NCBI RefSeq assembly: GCF_000241955.1
Contig: NC_016818.1
Span: forward strand, 1,674,001 to 1,738,000
Length of the DNA stretch: 64,000 nt
Direction: 5' to 3'
Source of the DNA: Rahnella aquatilis CIP 78.65 = ATCC 33071
GTDB taxonomy: Bacteria > Pseudomonadota > Gammaproteobacteria > Enterobacterales > Enterobacteriaceae
The position numbers and the translations under genes are program-made. This document shows positions 57,019-64,000 of this stretch, piece by piece. Every line of letters begins with the position of its first letter. The first letter of the stretch is position 1. The notes under the pieces were generated by a model. It saw nothing but the letters and a program-made list of their open reading frames with translations. It was not told the DNA's origin and searched no databases.

Positions 57019-57043
57019 AAATCCCGGTGTCACACCGGGATTT
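57019..57043. terminator. Hairpin between the barrel-protein gene and nhaP2
   Basis: Perfect 11-bp stem AAATCCCGGTG / CACCGGGATTT with a three-base loop between convergent genes; A and T at the stem ends let it work both ways. Confidence 0.8.
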
Positions 57044-57078
57044 GCATTATCTGAGGAAGCTTTTGATAAAACTACTTT

Positions 57079-58806
57079 TCAGGCCTTCTGCGTCACAATC
57101 CTCACGCCGACTTTACTCACCCGATTTCCTTCCATTTCCGCAATTGTCCACGTCAGCCCGTCCCATTCAATATGGTCGCCGATAACCGGTTCGCCACCGA
57201 GCAGATTGATCACGAAATGTCCCAGGGTTTGCGACTGATCAACGGTGTCTTCCAGATTCAGGCCATACAACTGGGAAATCGCATCCAGCGGGGCATCGGC
57301 CTGCAAAATAAAATCACCGAAGAAACGGTCATCGAGCACCACTTTATTGCTGTCGCTGAACAACTTACCCAGCTCCGGTAAATCTTTTTCCTGCCCGATC
57401 ACACAAAGAATATCGCCTTCCTTCAGCCGCGTACTGCCGGTCGGATGCAGCATCTCTTTGCCACGGAACAGCGCCGCAATGCGTGTTGCCTGCGGCATTT
57501 GCAGATCACGCAGCGCCGCGCCGACGCACCATTTATCGGAGCCGAGCTGATACACGAACTGTTCCCAGTCGTTATACACATCGATATCCAGACCGACGCG
57601 GGAAATCGGCGTCGGTTGCGGCGGCACCAGCACTTTGGCTTTTTTGGCCGCGAAGCCTAATGACGTGCCCTGAAGCAGCAGGGAGACCAGCACGATAAAG
57701 AAGGCGACATTAAAATACAGCGTGGCATTGGGCAGACCGGCCATCATCGGAAACACCGCCAGAATGATCGGCACTGCACCGCGCAGGCCCACCCACGAGA
57801 TAAAGAAGCGTTCGCGCAGGGTAAAGTTTTTGAACGGGATCAGGCTGACAAACACCGACAGCGGACGCGCCAGCAGGATCATCCACAATGACAGCGCCAG
57901 CGCCGCGATAGCAATAGGCAGCAGATCGCTGGGCGTCAGCAGCAAACCGAGCACCAGGAACATGCCAATCTGGCTGAGCCACGCCAGCCCGTCGAAGGTT
58001 TGCAAAATACCGTGACGGTTGCGGATGGGCATATTGCCGAGCATCAGACCGCACAGATACACCGCCAGAATGCCGCTGCCTTCCAGTGACATGGTTGCCG
58101 CGTACACCAGCAAACCACCGCTGAACGCCAGTAGCGGATACAGCCCGGCCGCCAGCGTAATCTTATTAATCAGCTTGTGCAGCAGCCAGCCGCCGCCCAC
58201 ACCAAACACAATGCCGAGGCCAAACTGGCGCACCACATCAACAACAAACATCAGGCTAAGGCCGTGTTCACCTTTAGATATCATGTCGATCAGGGTGATG
58301 GTCAGGAACACCGCCATCGGGTCGTTGCTGCCGGATTCAATTTCCAGCGTGGCGCTGACACGCTCATTCAGACCTTTACCGCCAATCAGCGAGAAGACGG
58401 CTGCCGCATCGGTTGAACCGATTATCGCGCCAATCAGTAAGCCCTGCATCAGGTTGATATTGAACAACCACGCGGCCGCCAGCCCGGTCAGACCGGCGGT
58501 AATCAGAACACCGACCGTTGCCAGCGACAGCGCGGGCCACAGGGCAACACGAAAGGAAGAGGCGCGGGTGCGCATCCCGCCGTCGAGCAAAATCACCGCC
58601 AGCGCCAGGTTGCTGACCAGATAGGCGGCGGGGTAATTATCAAACGCAATGCCGCCAATGCCATCGATGCCTGCCAGCATGCCGATCGCCAGAAAAATGA
58701 CTAAAATAGGGATGCCAAGCTTAGAAGAGAACGAACTGAGCAAAATGCTCGCTGCGACTAACAGGGCGCCAATAAAGAAAAGAGTATTAATTGTGCTGGC
58801 GTCCAA
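57079..58806 (-). CDS. nhaP2: K+/H+ antiporter NhaP2 (CvrA)
   Basis: 575 residues (E. coli CvrA 578). CPA1 antiporter with about 12 membrane spans (to about 390); the ion-binding aspartates lie in [14 protein letters not shown] and [12 protein letters not shown]. Cytoplasmic RCK_C domain (about 400-480) and a CorC/HlyC-type C-terminal domain (about 490-575). Start is TTG at 58806 with AAGGAG eight bases before, aligning with MDATTI of the E. coli protein. Exports K+ for volume and pH control. Confidence 0.93.
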   Translation of the reverse strand: MDASTINTLFFIGALLVAASILLSSFSSKLGIPILVIFLAIGMLAGIDGIGGIAFDNYPAAYLVSNLALAVILLDGGMRTRASSFRVALWPALSLATVGVLITAGLTGLAAAWLFNINLMQGLLIGAIIGSTDAAAVFSLIGGKGLNERVSATLEIESGSNDPMAVFLTITLIDMISKGEHGLSLMFVVDVVRQFGLGIVFGVGGGWLLHKLINKITLAAGLYPLLAFSGGLLVYAATMSLEGSGILAVYLCGLMLGNMPIRNRHGILQTFDGLAWLSQIGMFLVLGLLLTPSDLLPIAIAALALSLWMILLARPLSVFVSLIPFKNFTLRERFFISWVGLRGAVPIILAVFPMMAGLPNATLYFNVAFFIVLVSLLLQGTSLGFAAKKAKVLVPPQPTPISRVGLDIDVYNDWEQFVYQLGSDKWCVGAALRDLQMPQATRIAALFRGKEMLHPTGSTRLKEGDILCVIGQEKDLPELGKLFSDSNKVVLDDRFFGDFILQADAPLDAISQLYGLNLEDTVDQSQTLGHFVINLLGGEPVIGDHIEWDGLTWTIAEMEGNRVSKVGVRIVTQKA

Positions 58807-59000
58807 GAGCGTTCTCCTTGTAAGGCATGAGTGGTGCGGGGGCGTGCGGTGTCGTCATCAGTGACAATACCTCTAATTTATCAGGAAAATGCGCGCGTTG
58901 CTGGGGTCATTTAGGATTTTTATTAGTTGCACTTAAGAATAAAAAACTATGCTTAAAGATGAGTGATGTCTATGTGCAGTTCATCAAAAAGGAAACCACA

Positions 59001-59195
59001 ATGAGTGAATTTACCGGTGTACACCGTGAGGTGATGAAAGACGGCGCGATCAAACATGTACTTATCCGCGATGCGCAAGGCAATGAACAGTCCATTGCGG
59101 CAAAAGATTACATTTCGCAAGGGATCGAGCCGGATCTGAATGAGTTGCCCGAAGTTGGCACTGACAGTGAATTTCCGGTGGCAGGAAAAGCCTGA
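59001..59195 (+). CDS. Small conserved-looking acidic protein, function unknown
   Basis: 64 residues from ATG 59001 (MSEFTGVHREVMKDGAIKHV) with AAGGAAA seven to eight bases upstream. No signal or membrane segment. Sequence suggests a small beta-rich domain (GAIKHVLIRDAQGNEQSIAAKDYISQ style, split) and an acidic tail ending VAGKA. A longer frame from 58827 covers the nhaP2 promoter and is not used. I do not recognise the family. Confidence 0.7.
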   Translation: MSEFTGVHREVMKDGAIKHVLIRDAQGNEQSIAAKDYISQGIEPDLNELPEVGTDSEFPVAGKA

Positions 59196-59258
59196 CACAC
59201 GCCTCTCCCCGCAGAGAAACTGCGGGGGGCTGTTCGGGTTTTTACCCGGGTAAAAGGT

Positions 59259-60572
59259 TTACACGCCTAAACGGTCACGCAGGGAATAATACGCCGCGCC
59301 CAGCATGGTAAACGGCACCTGGAAATTGCGGCCACCGAAGAATGGCATGTGCGGCAACCGGGCGAACGCATCAAAACGTTCGGCGTCGCCGCGCAGCATT
59401 TCGGTGATGAGCTTACCGGCCAGATGGGTCAGGGTCACGCCGTGCCCGCTGTCACCCTGCATGTAATAGATGTTATTTTCCAGCCGGCCAAACTGCGGCA
59501 GGCGCGACAGCGTCAGCAGAAAATTGCCGCCCCATCGGTAATCAATCTTCACGCCCTTAAGCTGCGGGAAGGTGCGGTTGAGTTTGGGCAGGATCACTGA
59601 ATCGATATTGGGCGGATTCTTGCCGCCGTAGGTCACACCGCCGCCGTACAACATCCGGTTGTCTGCGGTGAGGCGGAAATAATCGAGCAGATAGTTACAG
59701 TCTTCCACGCAGTAATTGTTCGGCAATAATGAAAGCGCCATGTCATCCGACAAGGGTTCGGTTGCCACAATCTGCGAGCCACACGGCATGCTGAGACGCG
59801 TGAGGCGTGGCGCAAGCTGCTGACTCAGATAGGCGTTGCCCGCCAGAATCACATATTTAGCTTTCACCTGACCTCTGGCCGTGTGCACTAACGCCGGTTC
59901 GCCAGGGTCAATCCGGGTGACGGCTGAGCCTTCAAATATACGCCCGCCGTGACGTCGCACCGCTTCGGCTTCACCCAGCACCAGATTCAGCGGATGAAGG
60001 TGGCCGCCATTTTTATCCAGCAGCCCGCCGACGTAACGGTCGGTGGCGATTTCACGCCGCACGGCAGTTTCATCCAGCAGTGTCAGTTCAGTATGGCCGT
60101 AACGGTTCCACAGTTTTTGCTGGTCGCGCAGTTTCGACAACTGACGCGCACTCAGCGCGGCAAAAATACAGCCGGGGCGATAGTCGCAGTCGATGGCATA
60201 CTGATCGATGCGCTGACGGATAATGTTCGCGCCTTCAAACATCATGCTGCCGAGCATATCAGCGGTCTGGCGTCCGTAGCGGTCTTCAATCACATCAATA
60301 TCGCGGCTGTAAGAATTGACCACCTGGCCGCCATTGCGCCCGCTGGCACCCCAGCCGACGCGGGCGGCTTCGAGCACCACCACGTCATAGCCGGCTTCAC
60401 ACAGATATAAAGCAGAAGAGATGCCGGTAAAACCGGCACCGACAATGCAGACATCGCACTCAATATTGTCCGTCAGCTCCGGCCACGGCGCGTGGTCGTT
60501 GACAGAACTGGCGTAATAGCTGTCGGTGTGCGGCACACCGGCAGCGCGGGGACTTCCTGTTTGAGCAGTCAT
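59259..60572 (-). CDS. puuB: Gamma-glutamylputrescine oxidoreductase PuuB
   Basis: 437 residues (E. coli 426). DAO/glycine-oxidase-like flavoprotein with FAD-binding CDVCIVGAGFTGISSALYL (about 39-57), GWGASGRNGGQV and C-terminal YMQGDSGHGVTLTHLAGKLI. Oxidises gamma-glutamylputrescine to gamma-glutamyl-gamma-aminobutyraldehyde and H2O2. Downstream of puuR by about 50 bases; puuC, which lies before puuB in E. coli, is absent here. Reading in the same strand as puuD-puuR, so one operon is likely. Confidence 0.92.
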   Translation of the reverse strand: MTAQTGSPRAAGVPHTDSYYASSVNDHAPWPELTDNIECDVCIVGAGFTGISSALYLCEAGYDVVVLEAARVGWGASGRNGGQVVNSYSRDIDVIEDRYGRQTADMLGSMMFEGANIIRQRIDQYAIDCDYRPGCIFAALSARQLSKLRDQQKLWNRYGHTELTLLDETAVRREIATDRYVGGLLDKNGGHLHPLNLVLGEAEAVRRHGGRIFEGSAVTRIDPGEPALVHTARGQVKAKYVILAGNAYLSQQLAPRLTRLSMPCGSQIVATEPLSDDMALSLLPNNYCVEDCNYLLDYFRLTADNRMLYGGGVTYGGKNPPNIDSVILPKLNRTFPQLKGVKIDYRWGGNFLLTLSRLPQFGRLENNIYYMQGDSGHGVTLTHLAGKLITEMLRGDAERFDAFARLPHMPFFGGRNFQVPFTMLGAAYYSLRDRLGV

Positions 60573-60622
60573 GGTGACATCCTTCTTTGGGTTCCCGTTG
60601 CCGCGCCCGGAGCCGGTGACAA

Positions 60623-61180
60623 CTAGAAGGTATTAGGGGTATGCGCGCTGACAATCCTGCAAATCCGCGTCGAAATATTACTGAAACTGTGAGGGTTCGC
60701 GGTGTTAATGGCATAACTTTGCCCCGCACGCAGCGGGTAACTCTGACCGTTGATGGTTAAGATGATTTCTCCTTCTAACAGGGTGCCGACTTCTTCGCCC
60801 TGATGTTTGATTTTATCGCCCGTGGTGCTGCCTGGCTGATAGGTCTCCAGCAACATGGCAACGGTGTGGTTTGGCGTGCCGTTGTGGACCATACGCATGG
60901 ACACGCCGCGGCTGCCGATTTCAATTAAATCCGCCGCATTAATCACGATCCGCGGCGCGTCACTTTTATGCTCTTCGGCGAAAAACTCCGAAAGTGACAG
61001 CCCGTAAACCCGCAATAGCTTCTGTAAAGTACTGACGGCGGGGCTGACTTTATCCTGTTCGATGGTGCTGATGGCGCTGTGTGTCAGGCCAGACAACTCG
61101 GCGGCTTTGCGCTGTGACATCCCGAGTTGCTGGCGAATTTCAGAAAGCCGGCGACCAGGCGCCAGACTGACTTCGCTCAT
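60623..61180 (-). CDS. puuR: Putrescine-responsive repressor PuuR
   Basis: 185 residues, exact E. coli length. N-terminal XRE-type helix-turn-helix (about 8-62: LSEIRQQLGMSQRKAAELSGLTHSAISTIEQ) and C-terminal cupin sensor (about 110-180, GEEVGTLLEGEIILTINGQSY). Represses the puu genes until putrescine is present. ATG 61180 lies four bases after the puuD stop. Confidence 0.95.
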   Translation of the reverse strand: MSEVSLAPGRRLSEIRQQLGMSQRKAAELSGLTHSAISTIEQDKVSPAVSTLQKLLRVYGLSLSEFFAEEHKSDAPRIVINAADLIEIGSRGVSMRMVHNGTPNHTVAMLLETYQPGSTTGDKIKHQGEEVGTLLEGEIILTINGQSYPLRAGQSYAINTANPHSFSNISTRICRIVSAHTPNTF

Positions 61181-61184
61181 CCGT

Positions 61185-61988
61185 TTATTCCTCTCGTGCG
61201 CGCCGGGCCTGATGGCCTTTGCGACAGGCAGCGATAAAAGCGTTAAACAGCTGACGCGACACCGGGTCGGTCAGACTGTGCCATTCCGGATGCCACTGCA
61301 CACCAAGGGCAAACGGATGATTACGGACACTCACGGCTTCCACCAGATTGTCCGGTGCGCGTGCTTCCACGGTCAGGACTTCACTCAGACGGTTGGCTCC
61401 CTGACCGTGAAGGGAGTTCACCTGAAACTGCTGATAATCGGGTAATAATTCTGAAAGTAAGCCGCCCGGTTCGATATACACCGGATGCACGAGATCATAC
61501 TGATTATCATGCGGCAGGCTGGTATCTTCGCGGTGATCCATATAACCCGGTACCTCCTGCACTTTGCGGTGCAGACTGCCACCGGTGGCCACCACCAGCT
61601 CCTGCAAACCGCGACAGGCGGCAAAGAGCGGGATTTTCTTATCCAGCGTCGCGCGGATTAACTGCAAACTCAGGCGGTCACGGCCGGGATCGGCCAGCTC
61701 CTCGACACCTTCTTCACCGTACTGATGAGGTTCAATATTGCTGGGGCTGCCGGTGAGGAAGATGCCGTCCAGACCGCGCAGAATCTGATCTATCGCGCCT
61801 TCGCGAGCCGCCAGTTCATGCGGCAGACAAACGGGAAGGGCATCGGCGTTGAAAATGGCGTCCAGATATTTTTCGTGGACAGTGAGGGCAGGGTTTTCAT
61901 CAACCGTGTTTTCACACATGACTACCCCAATGACCGGTCTGTAGCGCGTCTCTTTTCCCGCAGATGCCGTGGAAAATATATTGCCCAT
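61185..61988 (-). CDS. puuD: Gamma-glutamyl-GABA hydrolase PuuD
   Basis: 267 residues from ATG 61988 (E. coli 254), with GAGGCGG before it; a longer frame from 62069 adds 27 unlikely residues. Class I glutamine-amidotransferase-like fold with nucleophile Cys125 in AACRGLQELVVATGG and the His/Glu pair in GVQWHPEWHS. Releases GABA and glutamate from gamma-glutamyl-GABA, the last Puu step before GABA transamination. First gene of puuD-puuR-puuB. Confidence 0.94.
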   Translation of the reverse strand: MGNIFSTASAGKETRYRPVIGVVMCENTVDENPALTVHEKYLDAIFNADALPVCLPHELAAREGAIDQILRGLDGIFLTGSPSNIEPHQYGEEGVEELADPGRDRLSLQLIRATLDKKIPLFAACRGLQELVVATGGSLHRKVQEVPGYMDHREDTSLPHDNQYDLVHPVYIEPGGLLSELLPDYQQFQVNSLHGQGANRLSEVLTVEARAPDNLVEAVSVRNHPFALGVQWHPEWHSLTDPVSRQLFNAFIAACRKGHQARRAREE

Positions 61989-62339
61989 AATACCGCCTCG
62001 TTGAGTAGATGAATTGACTGACAGCACGCGCCTCCCCGCACGTCGCTGCTCAGAATATTGACCTTGCATTGACCAATTTAGCAGCGGCCTGCACGCTTTT
62101 CAAACGGATATGTTGCGTATATGTAGATGTTGCAAATAATTAATGTTAAGTCTAGGGTTAATAATATGGCTGTTATTTTGAGCAAAAAAGAGTTTACGCA
62201 AAGAGAGTTTGAGCATAACCGAGAGGATCCTGAACCCATGAGAGCACAGCGTTGAACACAGTGATGACCCGGTAAAGATAACCGGCTGGCACCATGGTGG
62301 TGCCTGATATGCCGGAAACCAGCAAATGGCGGATAACCT
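61989..62339. other. puuD-puuA divergent control region
   Basis: 351 bases without a gene. It must hold the two divergent puu promoters and PuuR operators. AAATAATTAATGTTAAG near 62140 is only weakly like the E. coli PuuR site (AAAATATAATGAACA). A short hairpin TGGTGCC around 62290 lies before puuA. Nothing else recognised. Confidence 0.5.
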
Positions 62340-63782
62340 ATGCAAGCGACCGAACTGATGAATGAAATCAAGAAAGAGATTAGCGGGACCGAACCCCTCG
62401 CTAAGCACGTTGAAGAGCGAAGTAGCGCGTTCCAGGATGAAGTGTCCCAATACCTGGAGCGTCACCCGCAAACCCTTCACGTCGACGTCCTGCTCACCGA
62501 TCTCAATGGCTCCTTCCGCGGCAAACGCATTTCCGTCTCAGCACTTCGAAAAATTGAAAAAGGGTGTTATTTCCCGGCATCGGTCTTCGCCATGGACATT
62601 CTTGGTAATGTGGTGGAAGAAGCCGGATTAGGCCAGGAACTGGGCGAACCTGACCGCATCTGTGTGCCGGTTCCCGGTACCTTAACGCCTTCCGCCTCGG
62701 ACCCCGAACATACCGGCCAGTTGCTTCTGACCATGCTTGACGAAGATGGCACTCCCTTTAACGTTGAACCACGCAATGTGCTTAATCATATCTGGCAAAC
62801 ATTGCGCCAGCGGGGGCTGTTCCCGGTGGTAGCGGTAGAGCTGGAGTTCTATCTGCTCGACAGGCAGCGCGATGCGGAAGGCTATATTCAGCCACCCTGT
62901 ACACCGGGGACGCAGGAACGCAGCATGCATACTCAGGTTTACTCCGTCGATAATCTCGATCACTTTGCCGATGTGCTCAGCGATATTGATCGCCTGGCGC
63001 GCATTCAGGGTTTACCGGCGGATGGCGCGGTGGCGGAATCCTCACCGGGACAATTTGAAATCAATTTGCACCACAGCGAAAATATTCTGCGCGCCTGTGA
63101 TCACGCCCTGATGCTTAAGCGTCTGGTGCGACTGGTGGCGGAAAATCACGATATGGACGCCACTTTTATGGCGAAACCTTACGATGAATATGCGGGCAGC
63201 GGGATGCACATCCATCTCAGTGTGCTCGACGACAACGGTAAAAACCTGTTTGCCGATGCCAATGGCGAAGATTCTGCGCTGATGAAACGCGCACTCGCCG
63301 GCATGATTGCGCTGATGCCTGCCTCCATGGCGGTACTGGCACCTAATGTGAATGCTTTCCGCCGCTTCCAGCCAGGTATGTATGTGCCGACGCAGGCGTC
63401 GTGGGGGCACAATAACCGTACCGTTGCGCTTCGCGTACCGTGCAGCGGCACCGCCGATCACCGCGTGGAATACCGCGTGGCGGGAGCGGATGCTAACCCG
63501 TATTTGGTGGTTGCTGCCGTGCTCGCAGGCATGCTATATGGTCTGGATAATGATCTGCCCTTGCCGGAGCCGGTCACGGGTAACGGTCTGGAACAGGAAG
63601 GTATTCCGCTGCCTATCCGCCAGAGCGATGCTTTATATGATTTCAATGACCAGCCCGCACTGAAGAAGATCCTCGGTGAGCGCTTCTCGCAGGTTTATCA
63701 CACCTGTAAATCCGATGAACTTCTGCAATTTGAAAGAAGAGTAACGGAGACAGAAATCGACTGGATGTTGAAAAACGCATAG
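62340..63782 (+). CDS. puuA: Glutamate-putrescine ligase PuuA
   Basis: 480 residues (E. coli 472). Glutamine-synthetase-like ligase making gamma-glutamylputrescine from glutamate, putrescine and ATP, the entry step of the Puu pathway. Conserved DVLLTDLNGSFRGKRI, VAVELEFYLLDRQRDAEGY, GQFEINLHHS, FMAKPYDEYAGSGMHIHLS, SWGHNNRTVALRVP, HRVEYRVAGADANPYL. ATG 62340; MNEIKK at 62358 is a possible alternative start. Followed by a strong terminator, so puuP is not directly coupled. Confidence 0.95.
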   Translation: MQATELMNEIKKEISGTEPLAKHVEERSSAFQDEVSQYLERHPQTLHVDVLLTDLNGSFRGKRISVSALRKIEKGCYFPASVFAMDILGNVVEEAGLGQELGEPDRICVPVPGTLTPSASDPEHTGQLLLTMLDEDGTPFNVEPRNVLNHIWQTLRQRGLFPVVAVELEFYLLDRQRDAEGYIQPPCTPGTQERSMHTQVYSVDNLDHFADVLSDIDRLARIQGLPADGAVAESSPGQFEINLHHSENILRACDHALMLKRLVRLVAENHDMDATFMAKPYDEYAGSGMHIHLSVLDDNGKNLFADANGEDSALMKRALAGMIALMPASMAVLAPNVNAFRRFQPGMYVPTQASWGHNNRTVALRVPCSGTADHRVEYRVAGADANPYLVVAAVLAGMLYGLDNDLPLPEPVTGNGLEQEGIPLPIRQSDALYDFNDQPALKKILGERFSQVYHTCKSDELLQFERRVTETEIDWMLKNA

Positions 63783-63893
63783 AAATGGTTAATGCGCATG
63801 CGCGAATGTTTTAGGTTTGAAAAGAATTTTGAACCTGACGTCTGTGAATGTTGTCATTCATGCGTGATTTGTGCAAAATACGCCGCACTGCAG

Positions 63894-63929
63894 ATAACCG
63901 ACGCTTAAAGGCGCCGGTTATTTTTTTTG
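63894..63929 (+). terminator. puuA terminator
   Basis: ATAACCG / CGGTTAT stem with an inner GCGC-type pairing and an eight-T run. Between puuA and it lies a perfect palindrome GCGCATGCGC (63794-63803). No gene is visible after it to the window end. Confidence 0.85.
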
Positions 63930-64000
63930 TATAGGCAGTACCCAAACTAATTTAACAGAGGCCGGACCCGGATCCGGATAGATAACAAGGTTCGTGTGCG

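Noticed and set aside
62078..62480. Minus-strand open frames in the puuD-puuA gap
   Set aside because: They overlap the puuA 5' end and control region, with no SD and no coding signature.
1..64000. CRISPR arrays, prophage or conjugative modules
   Set aside because: No spaced direct-repeat array, integrase, phage structural or transfer gene was seen; IS200 is the only mobile element.

Overview
The window is a bacterial chromosome segment from the order Enterobacterales. Roughly the first 43 kb keeps the E. coli gene order around aspC-ompF-pyrD-fabA-ompA-helD almost gene for gene, and the proteins are close full-length relatives of the E. coli ones. Gene content and moderate GC suggest a Yersiniaceae-like genus (Rahnella, Ewingella, Serratia and similar); the genus is inference, not proven by the sequence.

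Layout, conserved part (1-43450): the tail of mepK (ycbK), then gloC, aspC, an OmpF-type porin, asnS, pncB and pepN. A complete IS200 copy sits just after the pepN terminator. The sulfonate operon ssuEADCB (minus strand) follows directly, then pyrD, zapC, ycbX, rlmL, uup, pqiABC, rmf, fabA, lonH, matP, ompA, sulA, sxy, yccF-yccS, helD, mgsA, csgI, yccU, hspQ, rlmI, acyP, tusE and yccA. An ERIC repeat lies in the yccA leader. Two identical tRNA-Ser(UGA) genes in tandem close the conserved block. Several control sites are readable: OmpR-like boxes and a MicF-type leader at ompF, a PurR-like box at pyrD, FadR and FabR boxes at fabA, a LexA box inside the sulA promoter, and a sigma-32 promoter at hspQ.

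Layout, variable part (43451-64000): E. coli synteny is lost after the serine tRNAs. Here lie a divergent AraC regulator / NAD(P)-binding epimerase pair; an AfuABC-like ABC importer operon followed by a chemoreceptor; a cupin protein with two plausible starts; osmE; an AT-rich orphan gene for a GT-B glycosyltransferase-like protein; a GntR-regulated unit made of a PTS protein whose IIC domain is mostly deleted in frame and an uncharacterised barrel-like protein; the antiporter nhaP2; a 64-residue unknown; and a putrescine-utilisation cluster (puuA facing puuD-puuR-puuB) that lacks puuC and puuE at its usual place.

Most of the window is housekeeping: NAD salvage, pyrimidine and unsaturated fatty-acid synthesis, tRNA charging and modification, rRNA methylation, outer-membrane proteins, SOS and heat-shock functions. 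The least explained parts are the GT-B-like gene at 52594-54426 and the truncated PTS / barrel-protein unit at 55589-57011.
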